A stretch of DNA of 64,000 bases from Euryarchaeota archaeon UBA259 (GCA_002506275.1 DAXG01000042.1:1-64000), one strand, 5' to 3'; counted from the first letter of the stretch, positions 48,365 to 58,307 are shown. The notes: a model not told the origin generated them from the sequence alone. Numbers and translations: made by a program.

Positions 48365-49696
48365 TCAAGCTTCAGCTTCTTCTTCGTTGTCGCTGAAAGT
48401 GTCGGCTTGAGTTTCGTTGATTTCTTTGGTGATTGTCCATTCTGAATCAACACTTCCACCGCTCCAATCGCCTTCAACAGCGACCTCATCAATGTCTTGT
48501 TCTTCTCTCCATACCGCTTCACCTTGAGAGCCACAAACGAGGAATTTACCGTTTGTATCAATTTGGTCACTGAGCAGTTTAAGATGCTTCGAGACGGGTA
48601 AAAAATGCCCGACAGGCATTCCTGCTGCTGTAAATGGATTGGTTGCTGCACCGATGAGTAAGCCGTCCTCAGGTGCTACAATATCAACGGTGATGCCGGG
48701 AGTACCCGGATCGGAAATAGTTGCAATCACTTCCCCTTCTCTCATCACTGAGCCTGCGGAGACAAACATGTCGAGTAGCCCCCCTTCACCCGCTCGTAGC
48801 CAGTGAGAGCCGCTTGCAAGCATTCGGAATCGAGGGCGGAGTGGATTTCCATCGATCATTCGGAACGAACGTAACACGTTCAATACCCCATGCATGGCCA
48901 CTTTTACCGATTCGTGATCCAGAGTATTTGCTCCTCCACCTTCGTACGTGACTACGGGGATGTCGAGGGCAATCGCTGCTTTACGAAGTGAACCCGATGG
49001 TGGTTTTGAATCAAGTATAATCTCAATGCCGAACGCTTTGGCGAGTATATTTGAGCCTGCATGAGCCAAGTTTGCCCGAATTTGCGGCATGTTTGACCTA
49101 CCTTTTCCGGCGCTGTGTAAATCCACAATCGCATCAGCGTCCGAAAACAAATACTTCCATGCCTGGGCAGCAACACGCTTCGTCGTTGAGCCTTTGGGGT
49201 CGCCAGGGAAATGACGATTGAGGTCTCGACCATCGGGGAAGTATCTCGATTTTGCACGATAGCCAGGTAGGTTGACAATCGGTACAATTCGAATGGTACC
49301 GGCCATTTTTGTCGGGTCAAGGGGTTTCCCCTCATCGGTAAAAGCGTTTGAAAGCAAATGTGTGCAGGTTGAGGGCCCGGTTAATTCATCGCCGTGAACG
49401 CCACCAAGTATGGTTATCGTTGGGCCAGGTCGGCTACCATGGAGAATGGTTACCGGTATCGGCCATGAGTCACCCAGGTCCGTTTCCAACAAGGGCATGT
49501 GGACGGTTCGCATTGTTCCCGGTTTGATGATTTTACGATAGAATCGAGTGTTGCTCCATTTGGCTCCTCGGTCCCATTCTGGGCGGTCTTCGGGTTTGTG
49601 TGCAGCCATCGCTTCTTGAATTGCATTTCTGCGTCTTCGGGGCAGTTCATGCGCTACGCGAATCTTTGCTTTCGCCTTACGCTTCTTACCTGCCAT
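48365..49696 (-). CDS. Succinylglutamate desuccinylase/aspartoacylase family hydrolase
   Basis: M14-type zinc deacylase. The metal site is built from GGVHGDELTGPSTC, AIVDLHSAGKG and the catalytic VTYEGGGANT. LNRHFPGDPKGSTTKRVAAQAW is the arginine/substrate region. The C-terminal beta domain (RAGEGGLLDMFVSAGSVMREGEVIATI) is the barrel seen in this family. The first 20 residues are highly basic, and the last 60 acidic, both outside the core. ATG 49696 follows GGGGGTGAGC. Substrates in the family include N-acyl amino acids, so a specific role is not claimed. The gene ends one base from the convergent DRE-TIM gene. Confidence 0.85.
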   Translation of the reverse strand: MAGKKRKAKAKIRVAHELPRRRRNAIQEAMAAHKPEDRPEWDRGAKWSNTRFYRKIIKPGTMRTVHMPLLETDLGDSWPIPVTILHGSRPGPTITILGGVHGDELTGPSTCTHLLSNAFTDEGKPLDPTKMAGTIRIVPIVNLPGYRAKSRYFPDGRDLNRHFPGDPKGSTTKRVAAQAWKYLFSDADAIVDLHSAGKGRSNMPQIRANLAHAGSNILAKAFGIEIILDSKPPSGSLRKAAIALDIPVVTYEGGGANTLDHESVKVAMHGVLNVLRSFRMIDGNPLRPRFRMLASGSHWLRAGEGGLLDMFVSAGSVMREGEVIATISDPGTPGITVDIVAPEDGLLIGAATNPFTAAGMPVGHFLPVSKHLKLLSDQIDTNGKFLVCGSQGEAVWREEQDIDEVAVEGDWSGGSVDSEWTITKEINETQADTFSDNEEEAEA

Positions 49697-49729
49697 GGTC
49701 TGTGCATGCTCACCCCCTCAATAAGAATG

Positions 49730-49739
49730 CGTATATGTT
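49730..49739. promoter_or_regulatory. Bidirectional TATA-like core
   Basis: CGTATATGTT sits between the AstE/AspA-like gene (start 49696, leftward) and the thioesterase gene (rightward). It reads AACATATACG on the other strand, about 35 bases before the leftward ATG, and about 50 bases before the rightward ATG at 49788. Confidence 0.4.
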
Positions 49740-49787
49740 AGTACCCCGAAGCAAAGAAAACAAGTGCTTGCAGGTCGTGCCAGTGGT

Positions 49788-50255
49788 ATGGAAGAGACCG
49801 GTGTCCAGCGCCAATACGCTCCGACTTCGATTTGTTTTGGATGCGGGCCAGCCAATGAAAAAGGATTACGAATCAACAGCGTTCGAATTGAGAACGGCCT
49901 TTCTTTGGAATATGTGCCGGAACCTCATCACCAAGCTTTCCCAGGTATGATTAACGGCGGAATCATCGGAACACTTCTTGATTGTCATGGTAATTGGACT
50001 GCTGCTGTAGCTCTGATGGACGCACAAGGTTTGGAGGAGCCACCTTGCACGGTAACCGCCTCATATACCGTTCATCTTCGAAGACCAACTCCAGTGGACA
50101 TTCCGTTGAAAGTAACAAGTCAGATCAAAGATTTAAGTGAGGACCGTGCAGAAATAGAATTACTTTTGGAAGCAAATGGAAAAGTTTGTGCGACAGGCAG
50201 CGGATTGTTTGTGGCGGTCAAAGAGGGCCATCCCGCCTATCATCGTTGGAGTTGA
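49788..50255 (+). CDS. PaaI-like hotdog thioesterase
   Basis: A 155-residue hotdog-fold protein. CFGCGPANEKGLRI opens the domain, and HHQAFPGMINGGIIGTLLDCHGNWTAA carries the thioesterase helix with the active-site region. TASYTVHLRRPTP is the following strand pair. Predicted to hydrolyse an acyl- or aryl-CoA thioester. ATG 49788 is chosen; a GTG at 49764 would add eight residues. Nine bases separate its stop from the SprT-like gene, so the pair is probably co-transcribed. Confidence 0.82.
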   Translation: MEETGVQRQYAPTSICFGCGPANEKGLRINSVRIENGLSLEYVPEPHHQAFPGMINGGIIGTLLDCHGNWTAAVALMDAQGLEEPPCTVTASYTVHLRRPTPVDIPLKVTSQIKDLSEDRAEIELLLEANGKVCATGSGLFVAVKEGHPAYHRWS

Positions 50256-50263
50256 ATCCTCCA

Positions 50264-50812
50264 ATGGCCAAACCCAACAAAGAGCAGGTATTGCTCTTGG
50301 AGGAACTTCGAGACTTTGTACTCGAGGTCATGTTCGATATGCCTGAATGGGCCGATGCTCAAGTTGAAGATTTGCGCAGCATTCCATTGGGTGTGCTGAG
50401 GAAAAACGCCACGCAACGACACGGTATAACTCGATGGAAGCGGGGTGTCGATGTACGCTCACTGCAACCGAATGACGTCGAAGTGATTGAAATTCATCCT
50501 CAGATGCTCAATCCTGAATGGAAGGCCTATTCTGCGTTCGTATTGCATCATGAATACATACATGCCCTTGGCCTACGAGCACACAATACGCTGTTTCGGC
50601 AATTGGAAGCAGCTTGGCCAGGCAGCATCGCGGGTAAGCAAGGACCGAAGTTTACCGAGTTTTTACGCAGAGCCAGAGCCGTATGGCTTTGGTGTTGTCC
50701 GAAATGCAGTCAAGAGTTTCCGAGGCAGAAACCGTCGAACAGACGCTATCGGTGCCGAAAGTGTAACACGGTCCTTATCGACAAGAAAAATCCAGCCTTG
50801 TTTCAGCAATAA
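50264..50812 (+). CDS. SprT-like zinc metalloprotein
   Basis: The protein (182 residues) has the SprT metallopeptidase core FVLHHEYIHALGLRAHNTLFRQLEAAWPG, with HHEYIH as the HExxH zinc site and a downstream histidine. A C-terminal zinc ribbon follows (CCPKCSQEFPRQKPSNRRYRCRKCNTVL, two CxxC pairs). SprT/Spartan-family proteins act on proteins crosslinked to DNA; whether this small form does is unknown. ATG 50264 is chosen because a longer frame from 50186 runs inside the thioesterase gene. Confidence 0.85.
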   Translation: MAKPNKEQVLLLEELRDFVLEVMFDMPEWADAQVEDLRSIPLGVLRKNATQRHGITRWKRGVDVRSLQPNDVEVIEIHPQMLNPEWKAYSAFVLHHEYIHALGLRAHNTLFRQLEAAWPGSIAGKQGPKFTEFLRRARAVWLWCCPKCSQEFPRQKPSNRRYRCRKCNTVLIDKKNPALFQQ

Positions 50813-50850
50813 ACCATTGATTTGAAAGACAATGGTGAGTTGGGTTAAAC

Positions 50851-52905
50851 ATGAGCCGTTCTTTCTTTGTTCGACGCTCATTTCCGTTGCCTATGGCGGT
50901 CATTCTCGGGCTTTTCCTGTTGTCTTTTTGCGCTCCTCTTACCCAGGCCAACCTTACTGAATCGCCGGAAGGGGGCAAACTTTTCTTGTCATGCGTTCAA
51001 GACGATGAATGCCAACTCACTTCTGTTGCCACCGGAGAAGAAGTTGTATCCAACAACATCTTTGCATCCCCAGCACAACCAGAAACGGTCACGCTTGAAT
51101 TTGAGATGGACCCTCGACAAGTTGAGTTGGCTTTGCTCCCATCGCTATTGGATTCGATGATTTTGGATTTGCGCTTTACCGGAGAATTTTCTGGATACAA
51201 CAAACCTGAATTGGATGTTTCACTCATTCTTGGCTCATCGGTCACCGATTGGAGTTTTGATGCAGACTTTGTCCCAACGGTGTCGACGACAAGCCCTTAC
51301 ACCCTTGAGGACGAAGCACTCAACCTCAATGGGGACCGTGTTCTGTGGCCTGATGACCCGGTTCGCCTACGGATGACCTTCGTTCTCGACCGACCGGGGA
51401 CGTGGGAATTGCACTTGAGAGGTGCTTCATCAATGGAACTGGAGATACCTTGGTCTGAAGACGTAGAATCTCGCAATACTGACGAACCTTCAAGCGACCT
51501 TGAACCTCGTTCCACCGAGTTTGAAACCGTACATTACGGAGCACTTTTAGAAACGGACCGCGATTGCTGGACGTTTACAATAGAACAACACGAGGTTCTC
51601 AATATCTACTTACAATGGGAGACCGTACCGATTGAAATTCAACAAAGTCACGGATTACCAGACCTTATCCAGCCTTCGGGAAGATTGTCGAATTCCCCCG
51701 AAGTCATTGTTCGAGAAGACGAGGATTCGACTCGAACGACGTACCGCTGGAGGGCTATGCCGGTTGGCGACTACACCTTCTGTTTTGGAGGGACTGCTGG
51801 GAAATTCCAACCGTATACTTGGACTGGACAACTCGCGTTTGAAGGTGCAGGCCCAGTTACACCTGCTGATTTCGATGGAAAGGCGTTCTATCCAGCAGGC
51901 AGTGCTTTACTTGGAGACGAAGATGCCTCAGTTTCGCTTTCAAGGCATTCCTCAGGCTTCCTTTTCCTCTCTCTTCTGTTGTTCGCAGGTTTTGCTTTTG
52001 ATGGCCTACGAAACTCAACCTCAGCATTTCTTAGGTTTGGATTCTTCACTCCCGGTGTACTTCTGCTCCTCGTTGGAGGAATCCTCCATCCCATGTGGGC
52101 CCTGGGTGATGAAGTCCAATCCGATACTGAAATCCAATTGGATGAATTGATTGACAATCGATTGCAACAACTCTGGGATGCATCATACCCAGGTCAACCT
52201 GAACAAGTTCTTGTGACGAGTACAGGTTCTACATGGGGCATACTTGATGGAGAGCGTTTAGAACTCCGCCTTGAGGTGGAAGAAGCAATTCCTCTTCCAG
52301 ATGGCCGGTGGCAACTCATTGTCCCTGAACTTCAGGAGCTACGTCTGGATCAAGTTATCTTTTCACAAGTGACCCGAGGCGGTTCTCAAACTACCAATGA
52401 AGGTATGTTGGAACAACAAACTGTGCGTTTTATTTTACTTGCTGGACGTTCGCTCCTCCTTGACATGCTGATGCTTGAAGCAATGATGATTGTCGATGAA
52501 AAGCCAAAATCATCTGTATTCCATGTGGATTTTGACATGGTCGATGTACCTGCAACGGGTTCAGTATCTGTTCCTGCCTGGGGGACTCGACCTGCTTCGG
52601 TCAGTGAATACGATTGGCTATCGCTGCAAAGCGCCTTGTTCCCTGAGAGAATATCCGTGAGTTTGTGTGACTGTGACTTAGATTTACTTGATGTCCGCTT
52701 CATTTCGTCTCCAGGTTTTGATACCAACGACGTTCCTCCCTTTATCACGATTGAGAACGCATCGGGGTTGATACCCTTCGCAACACCTGTAGGGATACTG
52801 GGTTTGATGCTGTGCACGGTTTCAAGCAGAGGCGAATATACTCGACGAGTAAAGGCAAAGAAACTGGCATCCGAAATGTTCCAAGAAAGTACAAAGTGGG
52901 ATTGA
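50851..52905 (+). CDS. Large secreted/membrane hypothetical protein
   Basis: I do not recognise a family. A signal peptide or first helix spans about residues 15-33 (MAVILGLFLLSFCAPLTQA). A beta-rich extracellular region of about 340 residues follows, with Asp/Glu-rich stretches. Two hydrophobic helices lie near 368-388 (SGFLFLSLLLFAGFAFDG) and 395-418 (FGFFTPGVLLLLVGGILHPMW), then a second beta domain and a final helix near 640-660. The architecture suggests a multi-pass envelope protein with two external domains. It overlaps no neighbour and lies 38 bases after the SprT-like gene. Confidence 0.6.
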   Translation: MSRSFFVRRSFPLPMAVILGLFLLSFCAPLTQANLTESPEGGKLFLSCVQDDECQLTSVATGEEVVSNNIFASPAQPETVTLEFEMDPRQVELALLPSLLDSMILDLRFTGEFSGYNKPELDVSLILGSSVTDWSFDADFVPTVSTTSPYTLEDEALNLNGDRVLWPDDPVRLRMTFVLDRPGTWELHLRGASSMELEIPWSEDVESRNTDEPSSDLEPRSTEFETVHYGALLETDRDCWTFTIEQHEVLNIYLQWETVPIEIQQSHGLPDLIQPSGRLSNSPEVIVREDEDSTRTTYRWRAMPVGDYTFCFGGTAGKFQPYTWTGQLAFEGAGPVTPADFDGKAFYPAGSALLGDEDASVSLSRHSSGFLFLSLLLFAGFAFDGLRNSTSAFLRFGFFTPGVLLLLVGGILHPMWALGDEVQSDTEIQLDELIDNRLQQLWDASYPGQPEQVLVTSTGSTWGILDGERLELRLEVEEAIPLPDGRWQLIVPELQELRLDQVIFSQVTRGGSQTTNEGMLEQQTVRFILLAGRSLLLDMLMLEAMMIVDEKPKSSVFHVDFDMVDVPATGSVSVPAWGTRPASVSEYDWLSLQSALFPERISVSLCDCDLDLLDVRFISSPGFDTNDVPPFITIENASGLIPFATPVGILGLMLCTVSSRGEYTRRVKAKKLASEMFQESTKWD

Positions 52906-52907
52906 TT

Positions 52908-53522
52908 TCACTTCTTTCCTTTCTTAGCCTTGCTCTTTGCGTCCTTGATTGCCTTCTCTGAATCGACACCGGCCTTTTCTGCGGCTTCTTTGATGTTCTG
53001 TTCTTCATCTTCAGAAATGTCACCGTCTTTGGATGCCGATTTGACAGCAGCATCGACGTTCATCTTTGCAGCCTCTTCATCGGTGATGCCCAATGCGTCT
53101 TGGAACGATTTGAGTTCAGCAAGTTCTTGTTCTGTGATAATGCCGTCTTCCCAAGCCGCTTCGTACGATTCCAGCAGGAACGACTTGTATGCATCAGGAT
53201 TGAGCAGTACATCGCGGATGAGGCCGTGGTTTGGACCATCATCGGATTGCGCCATGTCGAGTATTGCTATTGAGCGACGAACTTCTTTCACAGCCATGTC
53301 TTTCAGGCCGTGTCCAGCCCAAACTGCACCAGCCGCGATGACGGCAGCAGCAAACCATCGCATGACGTCTTGATTGACGAATTCCCAAGGTTCGACCAGG
53401 TGGAATATACCGAGAACAGCCATTGCTGCACCGCACATAACTTCGACCCAGTCATTCAAATCGGGTTCATCTTCGAACACCGAAAGTCGTTCTTCTACCA
53501 TCGACTCAACATCATCGGCCAT
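52908..53522 (-). CDS. Two-helix membrane protein with TerB-like domain
   Basis: Two membrane segments lie near residues 26-45 (VEVMCGAAMAVLGIFHLVEPW) and 54-73 (MRWFAAAVIAAGAVWAGHGL). The C-terminal 130 residues are helical and acidic, with two DG turns, WEDGIITEQELAEL and SKDGDISEDEEQNIK, spaced as in TerB-like or EF-hand-like domains. TerB domains occur in tellurite-resistance and stress proteins of unclear biochemistry. The tail is Lys-rich (KSKAKKGKK). ATG 53522 is chosen over a GTG three codons earlier. It is divergent from hel308. Confidence 0.65.
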   Translation of the reverse strand: MADDVESMVEERLSVFEDEPDLNDWVEVMCGAAMAVLGIFHLVEPWEFVNQDVMRWFAAAVIAAGAVWAGHGLKDMAVKEVRRSIAILDMAQSDDGPNHGLIRDVLLNPDAYKSFLLESYEAAWEDGIITEQELAELKSFQDALGITDEEAAKMNVDAAVKSASKDGDISEDEEQNIKEAAEKAGVDSEKAIKDAKSKAKKGKK

Positions 53523-53636
53523 GTTCGGCACATGAGAAGAGGGGTCTTATGGGTGTCGGATTGAAACTTTACGAGCGTTGTCCTTTTGGACTGTTGGCGC
53601 GAGTGGCAGACTATGGAGGAGAGTGGACGGGCTGTA

Positions 53637-56228
53637 ATGGGCTTGGATTTACCAGCGAAGGCACTCCAATTCCTCACCAAAAAATGGGGCATCGAGAATC
53701 TTCATCCACCTCAGCATGAGGCCATGCCAAGTGTCCTCTCAGGCGCCAATACATTGCTTGCAATACCAACTGCAAGTGGCAAGTCACTTGTTGCTTACAT
53801 AGGAATCATTCGTCGGCTTTTGGTAGATGAACCCGGTTCAAAAGCAGTGTACATCGTTCCGCTCAAAGCATTGGCGAGCGAGAAGCATGAAGACCTGGTG
53901 GCACTGGGTGGTTCAGTCGGTTTGACCGTTGGGCTTGGAATTGGAGATGCTTCAGGTGAAGCAAAGAAGATTGATGAATGCGATATTCTTGTCTGCACCT
54001 CTGAAAAACTCGATTCACTCATGCGAAATCGTTCTGAGTTGATGTCAAATGTATCGGTTGTGGTGGCAGATGAATTTCATTTGATGAACGATTCCACTCG
54101 GGGGCCAACCTTAGAAATTAACCTCACACGTCTTCGTTACCTAAGGCCCAACGCCCAAATCATCGCTTTATCGGCTACGGTTGGAAATTGCAATGAACTT
54201 GCAGAATGGTTGAATGCGAACCTCATCCTTTCTTCGTGGAGGCCAGTTGCCCTTGAGTACAGTACTTTTCACGATCTGCACTTGGAGCCACGATTGGTAC
54301 AATCATCCGGAATGTCAACTGAGGCTGATGTATTGCAGCCTCCTCGTGATTTAGAGGGTCCCAAATCACACCCTGCTTGGGTTGTTGTTAGCGATACCAT
54401 AGACCAAGACGGCCAAGTTTTGATTTTCGTTGGAACGCGTCGTAGCGCTCAATCGGAAGCGTTGAAATTGTCGAAACGCATTGCTAAGCGGCTGGAAAAG
54501 GATGATCCAGACCGATTGGAACGTCTGAACGTTTTTGCCGGCTCACTGGAAGGCAGAAGTCAAACGGCAATGGCGGAACGGTTGGCTGAAGCCATTCGAG
54601 GCGGTATTGCGTTCCATCACGCTGGATTGACGCATGGTCAAAGAAAAGCGATAGAGGGTGCGTTCAAGGAAGGACTTCTGGTGGGCTTAACCGCAACGCC
54701 TACTCTGGCCGCAGGCGTCAATCTTCCTGCACGGCGGGTTTTGGTTCGTGATTTGAAACGATGGGACGATGGAATGAGCCGCCCTCTACCCGTTATGGAG
54801 GTCCGTCAGATGCTGGGCCGTGCCGGACGGCCAAGGTACGACAGTTTTGGCGAAGCATGGGTGTTGTGCAAGGGAACCGATGGATGGGGGATTGCAGACG
54901 ATGTCAGCGAGCGTTATTTCTTCGGACCCGTTGAATCAATCACTTCGAAACTTGCCAGCGAACCTGCTCTGCGTACCCATTTACTTGCCTCGATTGCAAC
55001 CGGTGGCTTCCGTCATCGGGGGGAGATTGGGGATTTCTTCTCGGCGACCTTCCTTGGTTCAACCATGTCATCAATGCAGTTGAACGAGCGTCTTGATGAG
55101 ATGTTGAATTGGCTGGTTGAAGAACGTTTTATCCGTAAAAAAGGGGTAGATGAAGCCTATGCAAAGCGACGAGCAGATGCTAAGGCCAATCAAGCTGAGG
55201 ACGAAGACTGGGACGATGAGATGCCAATCTGGGCCACGATTGCACAAACGACAGGCGGAGTTCAACTTCGTTCAAGCCCACAAGAACATATTCCTCAAAC
55301 CAAGACCTCAACAGCCTTTACAGAAGCATCTCTTGGTTTCACTTCTGCAACCAACTTGGCACACGTTGGTGGATGGTCTGCTCCTACGGCAAATGACCAT
55401 GCTTCGATGGAATACGAAGCGACCTTGATGGGAGAACGCATTACTCAACTCTACCTTGACCCACTTTCTGCGTCGATTCTACGCACAGGTCTTCGACGCG
55501 CTGTACGTCGTAGTGTACGACAAACGGGTGAAGTATCCGATTTCGGACTCATGCATCTTGCCTCCTCGACTCCAGACTTCATACCCCTCTGGGCTAAAAA
55601 CTCTGAAATGGAACGGAGTTCTCCACTCTGGCTCAAAACCAATTCAGTGGAAGATGAACTGTTGGTCGATGACACTCTTGAAGAACGGCTGCTTGGTAAG
55701 GTGAAATCTGCATGGATGCTCGAAATGTGGATTCAAGAAGACACGCTTCGTTCAATTGAAAGTGAACTCGATGTGAGCCCAGGGGATGTCAATCACCGTG
55801 TCGACCTCATGGGTTGGCTGTTGGCAGCCGGTCAACAAGTACTGCTGACCGATGATGTGTTCTCTGAAGAACACCTACCCGTCATCAGCAACATTGCTAC
55901 GACCATCGATATGCTCAAGCAACGTATTCGACACGGTTGTAAGAAAGACTTACTCCAACTGGTAAACATCAAACACGTCGGCCGCGCTCGTGCAAGGGAA
56001 CTGGCGGGGATGGGTGTGAGAACGCCCAATGACGTCCTTTCCATGAATCGCTCTACACGCAACAAACTCCTTGCCAAACGAGGTTGGGGGCCTTTACTGT
56101 TGGACAAAATCAATACCGAAGTCGAAAAAGTGCTGCGTCGGCAAAGTACTCAGGACGGAGGTATGAGCCTACCAAAACAACGCGATGATGATGTCCCTCT
56201 CTCCGACGAGTTTTCATCGGATAATTGA
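53637..56228 (+). CDS. hel308: Hel308-type DNA helicase (Ski2-like)
   Basis: Superfamily 2 3'-5' helicase that acts at stalled replication forks. Motif I is AIPTASGKSLVAY, motif II is VVVADEFHLMND (DExH type), motif III is IIALSATVGN, then IAFHHAGLTHGQRKAIEG, TPTLAAGVNLPARRVLV and QMLGRAGRPRYD. The C-terminal part holds the ratchet and a helix-hairpin-helix-like LLQLVNIKHVGRARARELAG. It is 863 residues from ATG 53637, versus about 700 for typical Hel308. An extra segment of about 90 residues, with DEDWDDEMPIWATIAQTTGG, is inserted in the winged-helix region near nt 55140-55420. ATG 53613 and a further upstream start are alternatives. Confidence 0.92.
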   Translation: MGLDLPAKALQFLTKKWGIENLHPPQHEAMPSVLSGANTLLAIPTASGKSLVAYIGIIRRLLVDEPGSKAVYIVPLKALASEKHEDLVALGGSVGLTVGLGIGDASGEAKKIDECDILVCTSEKLDSLMRNRSELMSNVSVVVADEFHLMNDSTRGPTLEINLTRLRYLRPNAQIIALSATVGNCNELAEWLNANLILSSWRPVALEYSTFHDLHLEPRLVQSSGMSTEADVLQPPRDLEGPKSHPAWVVVSDTIDQDGQVLIFVGTRRSAQSEALKLSKRIAKRLEKDDPDRLERLNVFAGSLEGRSQTAMAERLAEAIRGGIAFHHAGLTHGQRKAIEGAFKEGLLVGLTATPTLAAGVNLPARRVLVRDLKRWDDGMSRPLPVMEVRQMLGRAGRPRYDSFGEAWVLCKGTDGWGIADDVSERYFFGPVESITSKLASEPALRTHLLASIATGGFRHRGEIGDFFSATFLGSTMSSMQLNERLDEMLNWLVEERFIRKKGVDEAYAKRRADAKANQAEDEDWDDEMPIWATIAQTTGGVQLRSSPQEHIPQTKTSTAFTEASLGFTSATNLAHVGGWSAPTANDHASMEYEATLMGERITQLYLDPLSASILRTGLRRAVRRSVRQTGEVSDFGLMHLASSTPDFIPLWAKNSEMERSSPLWLKTNSVEDELLVDDTLEERLLGKVKSAWMLEMWIQEDTLRSIESELDVSPGDVNHRVDLMGWLLAAGQQVLLTDDVFSEEHLPVISNIATTIDMLKQRIRHGCKKDLLQLVNIKHVGRARARELAGMGVRTPNDVLSMNRSTRNKLLAKRGWGPLLLDKINTEVEKVLRRQSTQDGGMSLPKQRDDDVPLSDEFSSDN

Positions 56229-56253
56229 AAGAGAATATCCTCTTGGAATCACC

Positions 56254-56811
56254 ATGGCACAACCTGAATTTCCTTGCTTTGCATGGGACAGTGAATCTCC
56301 AGTCAATGCCAAAGATGTGCTCGCACGCTTCCTTCAAGCACGCCCTAATGCTGATTGGGTTTTGATTGGTCAAGGTTGCATTCAAACTCCGTCTCAACTT
56401 TGGACTGCGTGGAATTCAGCTTCTCGCAGATGGTTGCGCTCGTCGGCTTTAGCTCGTTCCCTCGATGCAGAGTTTCTTCGCTATCTCAGCGGTACCCATC
56501 ACGTCTCTGAAGCGTTCAAACGTGCTGGCGTTCGTGACAAAGATACTTCTGGTTTTCTCCTTCACCTCCCAAAAGCTTCCAGTACCGATGAGATTCACTC
56601 GGATTGCTTACCGATTGAGTTGGACTCTTCCGGGACTGAATCTCAAGCCTTCTCGATTCTTTCGCAACTTGGATTTCAATCCGCTTCAATGAATTATACG
56701 CTTTCGAGAGAGGGTGCTTCTCGCCTAGGATTAAAGTTTGATTCGGAGCTCGAAACGGTAACAGAGGCATCACTTATCGGCCATATTGTCTCTGCAGAAT
56801 TCACTTCGTAA
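56254..56811 (+). CDS. cgi121: KEOPS complex subunit Cgi121-like
   Basis: Cgi121 is the non-essential KEOPS subunit that helps make the t6A modification of ANN-decoding tRNAs by recruiting tRNA. The 185-residue protein has the family core: SALARSLDAEFLRYLSGTHHVSEAFKRAGVRDKDTSGFLLHL, close to the usual QIxxAIxxxG pattern. Adjacent to Hel308, as seen in other Euryarchaeota. ATG 56254 is chosen; a longer frame from 56185 overlaps the hel308 end. The C-terminal 60 residues are divergent. Confidence 0.75.
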   Translation: MAQPEFPCFAWDSESPVNAKDVLARFLQARPNADWVLIGQGCIQTPSQLWTAWNSASRRWLRSSALARSLDAEFLRYLSGTHHVSEAFKRAGVRDKDTSGFLLHLPKASSTDEIHSDCLPIELDSSGTESQAFSILSQLGFQSASMNYTLSREGASRLGLKFDSELETVTEASLIGHIVSAEFTS

Positions 56812-56862
56812 GCAAATCAAAATGGAGTAGACTTCAAACACCCTCGCATACAGGGTTGGCAC

Positions 56863-58305
56863 ATGGTAATGAGCGCGAGCCCCAACGACGACCACAGGCC
56901 AAGTACGGGTAGATATCTAAACCAATCAAAAATCCAGTCAGCCCTCGACCACGCTCAAGAATTGGGTGCATCTTATGCCGAAGTTCGGTTGATGGCCATT
57001 ACAGACTCCAGCGTAGCATTGCGTGATGCAAAACTTGAACGGGCGATACCTGGGCAAGAAGTCGGTGTTACTCTTCGAATCTTAGCGGATGGCGCATGGG
57101 GCGTCCATTCGACGACAGATTTGGTCTCTTTGCCCTCACAAATTGAATCGACTGTACGTTTAGCCAAGGCTGTTGCTGCCCGTCGCTCGTCCAAAGACGC
57201 TCCAGTGCAATTGGCAGAGGTCCCAATTTTTGAAGATGAGATTCATTGGAAATCCAAAAAAGACGTTCGTCATACCGACCTTCAAACGAAAATAGAGCAT
57301 CTAAAAACGCTTCATGACAGCGCTGCTGACGATGATCGCATCATCTCAGTAACCTGTGGTTGGAGCGACGAACATCTCCATACAGAACTGATGACCAGTG
57401 AAGGGATGAATCGCACATGGTCGTTTCAACGTTCACTGATTAATGCCAGTGTCACTGGACGAGATGGCGGCGAAGTAGTGTCCTATAGAACGCGTCATGG
57501 CGGCGAAGGTGGCTTGGAAGTTATCGAGTCATGTGACCTCGGTCAACTTGGCGAGGTTGCACGTATTGCCACGCTTCGTTTGCTGAAAGCAGAGCGTGCA
57601 CCTTCAGGAAAAATGCCGTTAATCGCCGACCGAGATTTGACCGGCGTTTACATCCATGAAGCATTAGGTCATCCATGTGAGGCTGACTTAGTTGCTGCTG
57701 GAGACTCGTGCCTTGATGGCAAACTTGGCCAAACGATTGGCAATGAGATTGTGACTGTAGTCGATGACCCAACCATCCGAGGAGGTTACGGGGCACATCC
57801 AATCGACGACGAAGGGCTCAACACACGTGAAAAGTGCCTCATCAAGAACGGTGTACTCACTGAATATCTGAACCACCGAGAAACTGCTCACCACTTTGGA
57901 CTTGCTCCAAATGCAGGTGCTCGTGCGCAAGACGGCCTTCATCATCCATTGGTCCGAATGTCAAACACACTGATTCAAGGTGGAACGCATAACGACATGG
58001 ACGAGTTGATGGAAGACATCGAATACGGTGTTTATGCATGCGGTTCACGCGGTGGACAGGTCGATACTGGCCGAGGTTCGTTCCAGTTTGCGGCCCAAGA
58101 GGCTTGGCTCATTGAAAATGGAGAACTTACTCGACCGCTCAAAGATGTGAGCGTGAGTGGATTGACGCTTCAAATTTTGAAAGATGTTGATGGCCTTACA
58201 CGAGATGCGCAACTTGCAGCTCCAGGATTCTGTGGGAAAGGACAAACTGTCCCCGTTGGAGATGGTGGCCCGATTATGCGGATTTCTCAAGCGTTGGTGG
58301 GCTGA
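56863..58305 (+). CDS. tldD: TldD family metalloprotease subunit
   Basis: TldD with TldE forms a zinc protease that degrades or processes small peptides in bacteria and archaea. YIHEALGHPCEADL at residues 264-276 supplies the HExxxH zinc motif (H265, E266, H270) and a downstream glutamate (E273). GGYGAHPIDDEGLNTREKCLIKNGVL and HLNHRETAHHFG-like segments are family marks. The length of 480 residues is normal. It is followed by tldE after two bases, so the two form one operon. Confidence 0.93.
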   Translation: MVMSASPNDDHRPSTGRYLNQSKIQSALDHAQELGASYAEVRLMAITDSSVALRDAKLERAIPGQEVGVTLRILADGAWGVHSTTDLVSLPSQIESTVRLAKAVAARRSSKDAPVQLAEVPIFEDEIHWKSKKDVRHTDLQTKIEHLKTLHDSAADDDRIISVTCGWSDEHLHTELMTSEGMNRTWSFQRSLINASVTGRDGGEVVSYRTRHGGEGGLEVIESCDLGQLGEVARIATLRLLKAERAPSGKMPLIADRDLTGVYIHEALGHPCEADLVAAGDSCLDGKLGQTIGNEIVTVVDDPTIRGGYGAHPIDDEGLNTREKCLIKNGVLTEYLNHRETAHHFGLAPNAGARAQDGLHHPLVRMSNTLIQGGTHNDMDELMEDIEYGVYACGSRGGQVDTGRGSFQFAAQEAWLIENGELTRPLKDVSVSGLTLQILKDVDGLTRDAQLAAPGFCGKGQTVPVGDGGPIMRISQALVG

Positions 58306-58307
58306 GC

